DNA of 64,000 nt from Zoroaster sp. YZ-2022. Its lineage: Eukaryota > Echinodermata > Asteroidea > Forcipulatida > Zoroasteridae. Both the position numbers and the translations under genes were made by a program. The notes under the pieces are model-generated. The model was not told the origin of the DNA, made no database searches, and saw only the letters and a list, made by a program, of their open reading frames with translations. Shown here piece after piece: positions 48,276-58,622 of the stretch (the stretch's first letter is position 1; each line of letters begins with the position of its first letter). The stretch lies in the NCBI GenBank assembly GCA_029582265.1, contig CM055837.1:11669926-11733925 (forward strand), written 5' to 3'.

Positions 48276-48832
48276 ATCAAATAAAATCAGATTATATTTC
48301 AATTACCAAGGAATATGAGTTACAGTTTTGAACAGTAGTCTCATGTGAACTTCTAGGGTCCATACTAGTAAAGACTTCCTGGAACCAATTTATTTGCATT
48401 GTATTGCATATGATAACATATCTGTCTGCTTGTTCATGAACATTTGTACATACATGTATATTTATGTACATACAATGTACATACAATGTACGTATAAAGT
48501 CCATATTGACATTCATTACAAATATTAACTTTCATGTAAACAGAAATCTCCACTGAAACATGATTTTGTTTTGTATGTAGATTATGATTACTTTTGTTCT
48601 GTACAATGCCCAGCCATACTGTTTATACACATACATGTAGATGCACATTATAGAATTATTCTTAAATGAATTATTTTAGGCATGTGTTTTACAATCTTTG
48701 GAGAGGAGTTCAATGGAGGAGTCTATCACTTTTGAATGATATTTTCTTAACTGGAAAAGTACATACAAATACATGATGTAGGACTTCTTCTGAGTTGTTC
48801 AAAATAAAAATATATAAACTTTGGAGAAAAAA

Positions 48833-48957
48833 ATGGATGAAGGGGATAAACGTCGAAGATCAGCACCAGTGGGCTTTGGTGAGATGCAACATGACGGGTC
48901 TCGGAATTCAAGAAAAAGAGTAACATCGTATTCTGGGCTGAGTGACAAACCTTTGTG
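48833..48957 (+). CDS. candidate alternative first coding exon B
   Basis: ATG 48833 (AAAATGG, A at -3 and G at +4) follows an in-frame TAA at 48815. The exon encodes 41 residues: MDEGDKRRRSAPVGFGEM, a polar middle, RKRVTSYSGLSDKPL, and ends TTGTG|GTAAGT, a consensus donor, two bases into a codon. Joined to 61642-61688 the split codon is TGG (Trp). KRRRSAP fits a basophilic kinase site of the R-x-x-S-x-P kind, also compatible with a 14-3-3 site; RKRVTS is a second basic site. TATATAAA lies only 15-22 bases upstream of the ATG, too close to be the TATA box of this leader, so the start of transcription is unclear. Same phase as exons 27796 and 42559. Confidence 0.65.
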
Positions 48958-49639
48958 GTAAGTTTAAGTGTGCCACTCACATGTAAAGTAACCTAGTCCA
49001 TGGCATAAATACTCCCAAGAACAATGGATATTGGTATTTCAAACACTGATGCGTGCCGTGTTGTCTCATGTGGGTGATACAGTGGGCATGCACAAGAAAT
49101 GTAATTTACATGCGTGTTTAATGCATATTTGACTGTAAATGTGTCGATAAAAATGTGTTTTTTATGACTCTGCTATACAGCACAATCATCTTGTTTATTT
49201 CACCTTGTGTTTAGTTCTGGAACAAGTTAGTAGCTTGGTGCATTGCTACCCTAAGGCAGGGAAGCCAAACTTGTACGTTACCATGCTCCTGCGTAAGCGT
49301 GCATTTATAGTTCAAGGCTGCGGACTGGGTTATATCCAACAGGCACACTTCATGTACATGTAGGTAATAATAGACTTCTGATCACATTTCTGTGTTTGCA
49401 AGTGAAATGGGGACATATGAGTGCTGTACACACAGCTGTTTAGGACCGACACGGTGTTGCTATCAAGTGTAGTCCCATCATGATTGCACAAATAAAAAGT
49501 GAAAGATATGTAAAAAGGTGAAGACAGACGTGATGGATCAGACAAAAACAGAAAACATGAATTAATGATGACAACATCACTGAAGATTGTCCTGTTTGGA
49601 ATATGAGCTACAGCATCACTGATGAAACAGCTGCAAGAA

Positions 49640-49690
49640 AGAGCAAGAAGTGGTGACAACCTGTAAGCCCAATCATGGCTATAAAACTGT
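49640..49690 (+). repeat. block shared with 42762-42800
   Basis: GCAAGAAGTGGTGACAACCT and the following GTAAGCCCAATCATGGCT occur here and near 42762, each downstream of one of the two candidate first exons (about 690 bp and 140 bp after the donors). Confidence 0.85.
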
Positions 49691-49872
49691 AGATAGGAGG
49701 AGTAGAGGGAGGATAAAAGACGGCTTCTTTACTTCCATTGAACAGAAAAATATAGCTCCTTTAAATCACGGATTATCTTCTCTATCAAACTGCATTTAGA
49801 CGAGATACACTTTTGCCAATTTCCCAAATCTTCACCGATCTTAATCATTTCCTGAAATACTGTTTAATGTAA

Positions 49873-50135
49873 AAGTGACACATCCCAGAAAAGTTATTTA
49901 GTCTTGCAGGTTTAATTTCTTTTTATAAAAAACAGAAGCATAGAAGTTAGAGGTATACAAATAAATAATACTAAAATACAAAAATTAATAAACATTGACA
50001 CATCCCAGAAAAGTTATTCAGTCTTGCAGGTTTAATTCATTTTTGTAAAGAAAAGAAGCTCAGAAGTTATTAGAGGTATACAAATAAATACAAATAGTAA
50101 TAACAAAATAAAATAAATAATAAACATTGATAAAT
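49873..50135. repeat. tandem duplication of about 125 bp
   Basis: GACACATCCCAGAAAAGTTA begins both units (49876 and 49997); each continues with TCTTGCAGGTTTAATT and GAGGTATACAAATAAATA. Confidence 0.9.
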
Positions 50136-50370
50136 TTCTATTCAGCTGTGTTCACTTCATATAATAAATATAAACAGTTTGTATAAAACAACTAACCTGT
50201 GAAATGTTCAGCTCATTATGTTGTGTTGTTAAGAAGAAAATATACATTCTGAAATTTGAATCAGCGAACACAGGCTTTGTGTATTGTTTATGTGGAATTT
50301 CAGTACAGCTCATCACCAAAATTCAGATGTTTTTAATCAGGGAATAAAATTTGACTTTTCTTCATAATGT

Positions 50371-50394
50371 GGAGTGTCGTGGCCGAGCGGTCTA
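50371..50394 (+). mobile_element. left piece of a split SINE family 1 copy
   Basis: GGAGTGTCGTGGCCGAGCGG then TCTA, the first 24 bases of the family 1 head, cut exactly at a TA dinucleotide. The rest resumes at 51926. Confidence 0.9.
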
Positions 50395-50583
50395 CAATCC
50401 CGGCCAAATCTCGCTGGGCCCCCCGGCCCCCTGACAATGTTGGTTCTTATTGGGCGGTATGTGTTCCGGCTGGAGATAACAACATTGGTGGGGGGGGGGG
50501 GGGCGGGGGAGCGGAGAGCGGAGAGCGGGGACAGCGTAGGGTATGTTTATTGTCACGTGTCCCAACTATTTTGGCCGGGATTG
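50395..50583. mobile_element. mariner-type non-autonomous element, copy E1
   Basis: Inverted ends CAATCCCGGCCAAA and TTTTGGCCGGGATTG, with TA at the outer (SINE) side. The interior is GC-rich (GGGCCCCCCGGCCCC, AGCGGAGAG words). A TA target and CA...TG-like short ends suggest the Tc1/mariner group; no transposase. Confidence 0.75.
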
Positions 50584-50910
50584 TCTGAATTTTCTCTTAG
50601 TTTATCTACGGAGCCGTGACCAGATGCGGGCAAACCGCAGTCTTTGTCTTTGTCTCAAGGACAATACATTAAGGGACAAGGCAAGTGATGGTGTTGGTGA
50701 TCATCTCGTGATGATGATGATGCCAATGATGTAGGTGACGCTGGACGTCATCCTCATCCTCATTATCCTCATCCTCATTATCCTCATCATCTTCGTCACT
50801 CTCCTCCTCAAAATCGTCATCCAATAATCAAAAAATAAAATAAACAATAAATAAATAAAAGTAATATTATTGTCGGTGTTGCGGACAAAAATACATAAAC
50901 ATTCTACTTG

Positions 50911-50976
50911 GTTGGGATTCGAACATACGATCTCCGCATTTCAGATCAGATGTCTTAACCACTAGACCACCGTGGC
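50911..50976 (-). repeat. tRNA-like SINE head (inverted partner of 51346)
   Basis: Minus strand: A box TGGTCTAGTGG, B box GTTCGAATCCC. Resembles tRNA-Glu/Asp heads, but no acceptor stem pairing is visible, so it is not a functional tRNA gene. Confidence 0.65.
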
Positions 50977-51345
50977 AACCTGCAAGCGTTCCCAGTTCGA
51001 TACCCTTGGACGATGCATGGCTGCAATGCGCTATGCCAAGAAAACACAGATGATCAGAACTTTATTGTAGGGTGCACCGTACACGGTTCACCATGCCATT
51101 TTGGTCCATAAGTTCCCAAAAGAGAGTTTGTGTTCAACGCGAAAAGCACATTAAGATACACGAACAACATACAAGCCTCTTCAATTTGGTTTCATCCCCT
51201 CATTCTGTTATTTTGACGAAAAATCCAACGGTGATCCATCGAAACCAAAAAAGAAAGGAAGGGAGTGACTCTCCTTCTTTATTGTTCAGTGGTGAACCGT
51301 GGTTACATTACCATCGACATATGAATGGGACCGAACTGGTGTATA

Positions 51346-51413
51346 CCACTGTGGTATAGTGGATAAGACACCTGTTGTGAAACGCGGGGATCGTGGGTTC
51401 GAATCCCACCCGA
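51346..51413 (+). repeat. tRNA-like SINE head
   Basis: A box TGGTATAGTGG, B box GGTTCGAATCCC, followed by AGAACGTTTGTATC, which pairs with the matching tail of the minus-strand copy at 50911-50976. The two form a large imperfect palindrome. Confidence 0.65.
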
Positions 51414-51716
51414 TTAGAACGTTTGTATCTTTTTGTATAAAGAGTATAATTTATCACACGTTAGGGTAAAATCTACAATAATATTTTATCATTATTATAA
51501 TTTTTTCCCCAAATAATTTTCTTTAATTCAACCTTTGGACGCTATTTCATGTTTGGAAACAAAACCAAACACCCCTCCAGAGAAAACTTAATAATACTAC
51601 TGTAGTAATAAAATAAAATAAACCGAACAAAAAAAAACAAATTCACAAAGACAGACAATAAGCGCATGGATAAAATGGGCATGTCGCTCACATATTATAC
51701 TACAAGGGAATTCAGA

Positions 51717-51925
51717 CAATCCCGGTCAAATCTCGCTGGGCCCCCCGGCCCCCTGAAAATGTTGGTTCTTATTGGGCGGTCTGTGCTCCGGCTGGAGATA
51801 ACAACATTGGTGGGGGGAGCGGGGGAGCAGGGGAGCGCAGGGGAGCGGAGGAGCGGAGAGCGGAGAGCGGGGACAGCGTAGGGTATGTTTATTGTCACGT
51901 GTCCCAACTATTTTGGCTGGGATTG
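51717..51925. mobile_element. mariner-type non-autonomous element, copy E2
   Basis: Direct copy of E1 (50395-50583), starting CAATCCCGGTCAAA and ending TTTTGGCTGGGATTG, with a longer AGCGGAGGAGCGG tract. TA follows at 51926-51927. Confidence 0.75.
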
Positions 51926-52260
51926 TAGCTTACCGGACTCAAGTTCTGGTGTTAGCAGCAGAATGTGGGTTCGAATCCCGGCCGTGACACTTGTGTCCTT
52001 GAGCAAGACACTTAACCATAATTGCTTCTCTCCACCCAGGGGTTAAATGGGTACCTGTGAGGGCAGAGTTGGTTGATTAGCCCTATATGCCCTGTAATGG
52101 CAGCAATTGAGCTGTATACTCCCCAGGGAGCTGAGATGGTTTCAGGAATGATTTATGAGCCTAATGAGCCTTATGAGCAGGGGTAATAATATAATGCGCC
52201 TTGAACACCACTCAGTTGGTGGATACGTGCGCTATATAAGTCCACACATTATTATTATGA
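51926..52260 (+). mobile_element. right piece of the split SINE family 1 copy
   Basis: Resumes at TAGCTTACCGGACTC, the exact continuation of 50371-50394 when compared with the intact copy at 35050, and runs to the (ATT)n tail. Confidence 0.9.
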
Positions 52261-52576
52261 TTATTATTATTATTATTATAATAACAGTAGCAGCTGAGAC
52301 AGAAACAATTAAGAGATGGTTGATACCATCATCAAGGTAACACATACATGTAACACATAATAGTAAGTTGTATGTAAAACTGTGCACATTGATTCCTATT
52401 GAGAATATCCACTGAGAGTATACATTGTAGGTGTACACTGCCTTTATGTTTCATGCAAATAATTTCTGTCCTATCAAGGACAGATTTATCACACACAAAC
52501 TTATTAAGATTTGTGGGCAGAAACTTTGAATGAATTTTTCAGGTGTTTGTGCAACACCCGAACACCTCTTTGAAAA

Positions 52577-52990
52577 TTGTTTGGCTTTTTCTTTTCTTCA
52601 TCTTCTCCTTTTCTTCATCTTCTCCTTCTCACTGAGACTTCTCTAGATTCTCTAAAATTTCTGAGGGCTGAACAAAAGTCTAAACATTCTTGGGGTGACA
52701 GATCTTTTGAAGTTGTGGCTCCACGCCTTTGGAATGATTTGCCTCTGTACATTCGTGAATCTCAAACTGTTTACTCCTTCAAGAAAAACTTAAAACTCAT
52801 TTTATTTGTATTGCCTATAAGGACTGCTAACATTCATTTATGCATTTAAAAAAAAAATCTTTTGTTTAGTATTATATTGCATTTGCTATTGTATTGTTAT
52901 GCTGTTGTATGATTTCTTGTTTACTGTAAAGCACCTTGAGCACTTCTTGGTGGATATGTGCGCATTATAAATCTTCTGTATTATTATTAT
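52577..52990 (+). pseudogene. 3' end of a CR1/L2-like LINE
   Basis: A 90-codon frame ends at 52849. It contains HSWGDRSFEVVAPRLWNDLP then SFKKNLKLILF, the characteristic C-terminus of CR1/L2-type reverse transcriptase proteins. The 3' UTR ends TAAAGCACCTTGAGCAC, a TTGGTGGATATGTGCGC block and (ATT)n. The reverse transcriptase core is absent. The start of the frame is arbitrary. Its last 70 bp match the tail of SINE family 1. Confidence 0.8.
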
Positions 52991-52994
52991 TATT

Positions 52995-53590
52995 ATTCCA
53001 GAATGATTTTCATACTTGCCAAGTTTGAAATCACGACATGCTCATGTTCCCACTACTTGCGATCGTAATCTTTAATTCGTTACCTACACAACTTCCCTGT
53101 AGAACTGTAAAAGTAGTTCATATATCGGTGTTCAATATCGCTAATGTTCAATACATACATTTTTTCATGTATTTAAAAAATCCGCGTATTGAGACGATAA
53201 TATCGTAATCGCCGATATCATGGCTGTCGATAATTGACTATCAAAATAGTTCAATATCGTCACCCCTACTATTTAATTATTAGTAATTAATTTGAATACA
53301 TAAATTATGCCCTCTATGCTATTGTTGGTTCTTTTGTTCTCTGCTGAGGGCAACAAGATGCAGTAACTTTTTACATTCATTGCATCTTGTTGCATTGAGC
53401 ATGGTTAGGGATAAGCGAGTTAATTTCAGGTATGAAAAGGAGGTTTGTTTTTCAAAAAATGTAAATATAATTCCCACGTTCGTATAATTTCCACGTTCTT
53501 TCCTAGTTTCTCTGAGACTACTTCTGACAAGTGTTTTTTGGACTGAATTGATTTCATCATACGTACATATGTACAATAGGCATTAGGCCA
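52995..53590. other. no gene seen; TTCAATATCG words
   Basis: Region 53125-53270 has TTCAATATCG and CGATATTGAAC-like words and ends CACCCCTACT, resembling a decayed non-autonomous element. Nothing else supported. Confidence 0.4.
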
Positions 53591-53594
53591 TGTA

Positions 53595-53870
53595 CGGGCA
53601 AAAATCAAATCATTTGTTTATCACCCGATGCCAGAATTCCATCAATCTATAAATATCGCGGAACCCATGGGTTTGAATCCCGCAACCCGTGGGTTTGAAT
53701 CCCGCAACCCGTGGGTTTGAATCCCGCAACCCGTGGGTTTGAATCCCGCAACCCGTGGGTTTGAATCCCACAACGTGGATTTTTATCTATTTATATGTTT
53801 TTTTCACAGACACTCGGAAAGCACTGAGCATGCAGTGCTTCATACAGTGCTGATAAAATGACAGCATTTC
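53595..53870 (+). mobile_element. SINE family 3 copies around a B-box array
   Basis: A tail fragment (CATTTGTTTATCACCCGATG) precedes the array at 53664-53773. The body TTTCACAGACACTCGGAAAG with the AGTGCT block follows. A second tail (TTGTTTATCACCCGACGC) occurs at 53933. Confidence 0.75.
53664..53773 (+). repeat. five tandem Pol III B boxes, 22-bp period
   Basis: Five units of 22 bp, each CCCGTGGGTTTGAATCCCGC plus AA. Each unit contains GGTTTGAATCC, one base from the TFIIIC-binding B-box consensus GGTTCGANTCC. No A box remains. The array replaces the single B box of the SINE family 3 head. Confidence 0.95.
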
Positions 53871-54604
53871 TGACAGAACTGTTTTTCAGGCTGGATTGAT
53901 TTCATCATACATAATGGTCAAAATCAAATCAATTGTTTATCACCCGACGCAAGAATTTCATCAGTCTACACTGTATATATATGTATGTCATGTATTTGTT
54001 TGGGAAATACATCTATGAAATGTACATTGTAACCTGTGTACAATGCCTTTTTGATCTCCAGACCATTTTATTGTAGGTTACAGGAATGGTTCAATCCTCA
54101 TTGTAGTTGTTATGAAGTGTTGACTGACTTCATGGTCTAGCTAGTTTCATCAGATCAATCTTGTTGGCAGGGCATCCTTTGTGTTGTTCATGAATATGTA
54201 GATGGGAGCCATACTTGAAGGGTACAGACTCAGTTACAAGCTTAGGCCAAAGCTTCATGTTCTGTAATGGCAATACCTTAAAGATTGGGGACCATGTTCT
54301 GTGGAAGCTAAACTTCTTGTACAACTTTATCAATAACTTGTTGGTTGAACCTTCCTCCATGGTTGAACTAGTAGGTTTGCAGTATATATGTACCTTTCAT
54401 TGGCTAGTGTATAGTCAGCACGGCCTTGAATATAGGTACTATATGACTACCTATAGATGACTACCTATATATGTACATGTATTGTATGTACTGTTCAGTT
54501 CGAAACCACCATCAGACCCTATAGAGGTTATGCTAAAATCACAGGTTCAAGCTGAGTCAATACTAAAACATCAAGGGCCATTTGTTCTGTTACTGTTGAT
54601 TTGT

Positions 54605-54640
54605 CTGTTAGGAAGTTGTTGTTTTTCAGGTAAGTCTAGC
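54605..54640 (+). promoter_or_regulatory. candidate recursive splice site
   Basis: TTGTTGTTTTTCAG|GTAAGT joins a good acceptor directly to a perfect donor with no exon between (AG at 54628-54629, GT at 54630-54631). It lies in the 33.8 kb intron between exons 27796 and 61642, and in the last intron of both alternative first exons. Confidence 0.4.
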
Positions 54641-54659
54641 TTTTCCAGATACACAGGTA

Positions 54660-56290
54660 GGAATTAGTTGTTTTGGGATAAGCTGCCAATAGGTAATATC
54701 TTGACTTGGCACTCTTTACACAGAAAATAATGTACATGTACATGTACAGTGTACATATTCACACAGGTACATTGTATTTACCCCATATAAATATGAATTT
54801 GCCTTAGAACTCGACCAGCATATTTGATTGGTCTCATTTGATTGGTCGCCTTACTTGTAGGTTTGAATTTATTCTAGGTGTTGTGGGTAAATCATGACCT
54901 CTGTTTATAGCAAAGTTGGACAAAAAGAACCATTTTCTTTAAACAATTGTTTGTTTTAGGGGTGTACATGTACTTTGCACTAATTATATATTCATAAATT
55001 CATGCATTTATAATTCATTCATGTATTATTCTCAAGAAATCACATGACCCGTACACAAATGTCAAAAATGCAGTATTATTCTAAATAAAGACCATGAATT
55101 ACATGGTCTGTGGGGAATGTACATGTACGTATGTACGGTATTGTTGTGAAAAAAAACTGAAAGAAGTTTGTCATTTGCCCCATGCACATTCTGAAAAGGC
55201 CTACATGTACATGTACATGTCTAAGGGAACTCACATGTAACCAAATAACCATTGAATGTCTGTTCAACTTCAAGGCAACTAATCACTGGTACTTCTCCAT
55301 GCTTGTACAGTACTTGTATTTTCTGTTCTGGACAGCTATGTGCATGTACATGTATACACAGTTTTGGTGTACCATGTATTCATAATACGTACTGTACACA
55401 TACACGTACATGTACATGTACATGTACCTACCTGTACATTGTTATTCAAAATGACTGGGGACAGGCAGTGATCGAGGATAGATACAGCTTTTGAATGTGT
55501 GTCACTTCCATACTGTCTTAGATGGTTCAGGATCAACTTGCTACTTTTCAAACAAGATTTTGGGAGTGTCTGGATGAAAGTTTACTCAATATTTTGAAAA
55601 TACGTACATGTACGAGTAAATCACATTCAATGAAAACCACTCTACCATAACTTTGTTTTGGCAGCAAATTCACATTAATTGTTTCTTTTTCCAAACACAA
55701 GAGATACAACACACAGTAGCCTCTACATGTATGGTGTACGTGTTTTCAAAATGCAAATATGTTTACATATACTTAGTGTTAGACAAATGAACAGTAAGTA
55801 GGTGTTTTTTTATTTATAAAAAAAAATGTCCCTAAAAAAGTGGTTACGACGAATGCCCCTTTCAGCACCAGAGCTGAGTAAAGAACTACATGTACATGGA
55901 TCACGATCAACATGGTACATTGATTTGATGGAAAGAGAGACTGTTGAGCGGTGAGTTCATTGTAGGCAAAGTAAAGCTTCCTGTTTCTGGATGGAGCTAC
56001 GTGTACAATGTACATGGTGGGGTGATATGGATTTTTAAAATATTTTTTCCATAGTCTTGTTTTTTCAATGTGTTGAAAATGATGTTGTGTCTTATGTGGT
56101 TGTACACGTAAGTTGATACAACTCAGCAAAAATGTTGCATACAAACAATTCAGTAGGTCTATAATTTAATAAATAAATTGAATTCAGCCCAGTATTAATA
56201 ATTTTGAACTAAAAAATAACCATTATAAACAAAATCAGATGAGAGGAGAAAAAAAGGGAACTGGGGTGGGATCTGTTTGGTCTCAGCAAT
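54660..56290. other. no gene seen; TACATGTA clusters
   Basis: Dense TACATGTA arrays (54728, 55200, 55402). A 121-codon minus-strand frame (55779-56144) has no recognisable domain. Not supported as a gene. Confidence 0.45.
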
Positions 56291-56295
56291 AGTTT

Positions 56296-56705
56296 CTTTA
56301 TTTGATTTAATTTTGCCCTTCACCGACGTGTGTATAGCACTGTAGGGACCGTACTCAAGTTCCCTCAGCCTTATGTTCCCTCAGCCCTATGTTCCCTCAG
56401 CCCTAAATAGACCCTATGTTCCCTCAGCCCTATGTTCCCTCATCCAGTCTTAACACTCCATGAGGGAACATAGGGTTGAGGGAACATAGGGCCTAATTTG
56501 GATTTTAAAAAAATGTTAGGCATTGAGGGAACATAGGGCTGAGGGAACATAGGGCTGAGGGAACATAGGCATGACCCCGCACTGTATACTCAGTGCTTTC
56601 CGAGTGTCTGTGAAAAAAACTACACAGGGGACTCGGGCGGGATTCGAACCCACGACCTCCTGCTTACTAGTGCAGATGTCTTAACCTCTCGACCACCGAG
56701 CTTGC
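56296..56705 (-). mobile_element. SINE family 3, interrupted copy
   Basis: Minus strand: head from CTCGGTGGTCGAGAGG (right end) with B box GGTTCGAATCCC, body, then cut in the GCACTGTA block by the element at 56345-56578, then its tail to about 56296. Confidence 0.85.
56345..56578. mobile_element. 234-bp element with 8-bp target duplication and iterated TTCCCTCAGCCC words
   Basis: Flanked exactly by GCACTGTA (56337-56344 and 56579-56586), a duplication of SINE sequence. Left end GGGACCGTAC, right end CATGACCCC. The left half has TATGTTCCCTCAGCCC-type words five times or more; the right half has the complement GGGCTGAGGGAACATA at least four times. Non-coding. The 8-bp duplication fits hAT or P-type transposases; the ends are not diagnostic. 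Confidence 0.85.
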
Positions 56706-56711
56706 CCGATG

Positions 56712-56877
56712 ACAGGAGGTCGTGGGTTCAAATCCCACCCGAGTCGCGTGTGTAGTTTTTTCACAGACACTCGGAAAGCACCAAGTATACAGTGCTATAC
56801 ACACGTCGGTGTAGGGCAAAATTAAATCAATTGTTTATCTCCCGACGCAAGAATTTCACCAACCTATAGTTTCTTTA
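56712..56877 (+). mobile_element. SINE family 3, head-to-head with 56296-56705
   Basis: Starts at GGAGGTCGTGGGTTCAAATC inside the head and continues to CCCGACGCAAGAATTTC. It forms an inverted pair with the preceding minus-strand copy, 7 bp apart. Confidence 0.8.
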
Positions 56878-57282
56878 TTAGTGTTATTTATCTTGGACCT
56901 TCATCATATATATATTTTCGCCTAGAAAAATATTTTAATTGATACATGTACATTGTACATTATAACAACTGCACCCACCTTTTAAGAGTTAAAGTCATAT
57001 ATTTTGTTAATTATTTAAACAAAAATTAAACCAGGAAAAAAATACTTCCCCCTTTCTGCTGCATGAATGAGCCAGTAGTTTTCAGTCACTGTGTTCATCT
57101 TAAATGAGGACACTGATTCCATGATCTGTTGAAAGTCTGCTCTCATGTAAATACATGTAATTGCAAAAAAACATGGTTTTACAGTAACTATGCGGCAAAA
57201 TTATTATAACATCTCTGATTGGCTCTTGGCCCTTTATTCAGTACAGGAGGAGTCAGTTTTTTCACTAAGCGAAATTCAAGTG

Positions 57283-57352
57283 TCACAATTTTGGAAGAAT
57301 TTGCCACCTATTTTGTTGTTGTTGTTGTTTTGTTTTTTTGCAACTTTGGTTA
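57283..57352 (+). mobile_element. possible left remnant of the hAT-like element split by 57357-60452
   Basis: TTTTGGAAGAA, then GCAACTTTGGTTATTAA resembles 8112-8144 of the intact relative up to the insertion point; a (TTG)n run is interposed. No left terminus is visible. Confidence 0.35.
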
Positions 57353-58622
57353 TTAACCCTAACCACCCTGAATCCATCAAAATCCATCCCCCTGTTTTGG
57401 AGGATTTCGGCGGATTCAGGATATCTCCACATTGAGCATATGGCGGACTTTGATGGATTCAGGATTTCAATAGTTTTTAACTGCTTGGTCATGTTGGTTG
57501 ATGTATTTTGATGGATTATAGTTACATGTACTGTACATGTACAGCCAACACTTGTACAGTATGTGTTAGATTTTGATGGATTCTATGCAGCAACATACTA
57601 TACAAATTTTCATGTGAGCATGGTATCCTGAATCCGCCAAAATCCGCCAGAAATTTAGTGGTGGATTTTGGCGGATTCAGGATATGTCCAATATCTACAC
57701 TGGGGTCATTCCGTGTCAAATCAACCAATATTCTGAAAATTGGTACGGGTCACCTCTCAGATTTGGCTGAAATTCATATCTAACATTCATCTATGGGTAT
57801 AATGAACACATGCAAAATAAAAAATTCCAATTCCAAGTCGTTTCGGAAATACGGCCCGTCAAAGTTTGGGTGCTACCCCCTTCCAGTCTGTGATTCGGCG
57901 TCATTGAATATTTTGCGTTTTCAAATGCCCTTTAGAGCACCTTTAAAATAAGACACAAATCTGAAAATTGGTACCTAGGGTGACCGTCACCCAAATAACT
58001 CAAATCTGGCCTCAAAACAAGTGTATCTCAACCCCCTTTCTCTCTATAGTCTGCTCAAAACACTAATTTATTCTGCCGATAAAATTAATTTCCATTTTCA
58101 GACCCCCCTAATACTCATGATTGATAATCAGAAAAGCTTTATATTGCATATCTGTATTATACAGACACATGTGGTTACCCCCAAGCAAGGATAGAGCCCT
58201 TACTCATTTAATAAATCTTTGGCAAGGCTCCAAAGTTGGTTCCAGACACAAAATATCGAAAAAATACCGAAATTCTCGGTGACCTTTGACCTTGGCAACA
58301 CTTACCCACCAACTTGAAACTTACACCACTTGTTAATACAAGTCTAATCTACATCTGTACCAAATTTCGTTTTGGAGACTCTTCTTCTTCATGGTGAGGC
58401 AGCATTTTGAAATTAGGGTATTTTGCCCATTTTTGTGAGTCGTGATAGCAATGAACAAAGATATATTATATTGTCTTTATTGGTCCCAAAGTGTTGTAAT
58501 ATGACAATTAAACCACTATTGTTAGAAAATAATGATTAATTTTTATCTTACAGGTGTTTAAATGTATTATTTGAAGATAATCTACACAAAAATGTCATAA
58601 TTGTTATGTATTAATTTAATAC

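Larger units (their letters stand above)
50584..51716. other. 1.1-kb segment carried between two direct copies of the mariner-type element
   Basis: Bounded inside by TCTGAATT (50584-50591) and AATTCAGA (51709-51716), perfect inverses. It contains a CCTCAT-rich simple repeat (50743-50815), a tRNA-like sequence on the minus strand (50911-50976) and another on the plus strand (51346-51413) facing away from each other, and AT-rich text. No convincing protein; a 95-codon frame at 51072-51359 shows no family. Confidence 0.7.

Noticed and set aside
51072..51359. 95-codon frame in the cargo between E1 and E2
   Set aside because: No family likeness, and it overlaps the tRNA-like head; not enough to call a cargo gene.
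55779..56144. 121-codon minus-strand frame
   Set aside because: No recognisable domain, AT-rich composition, no splice or start support.
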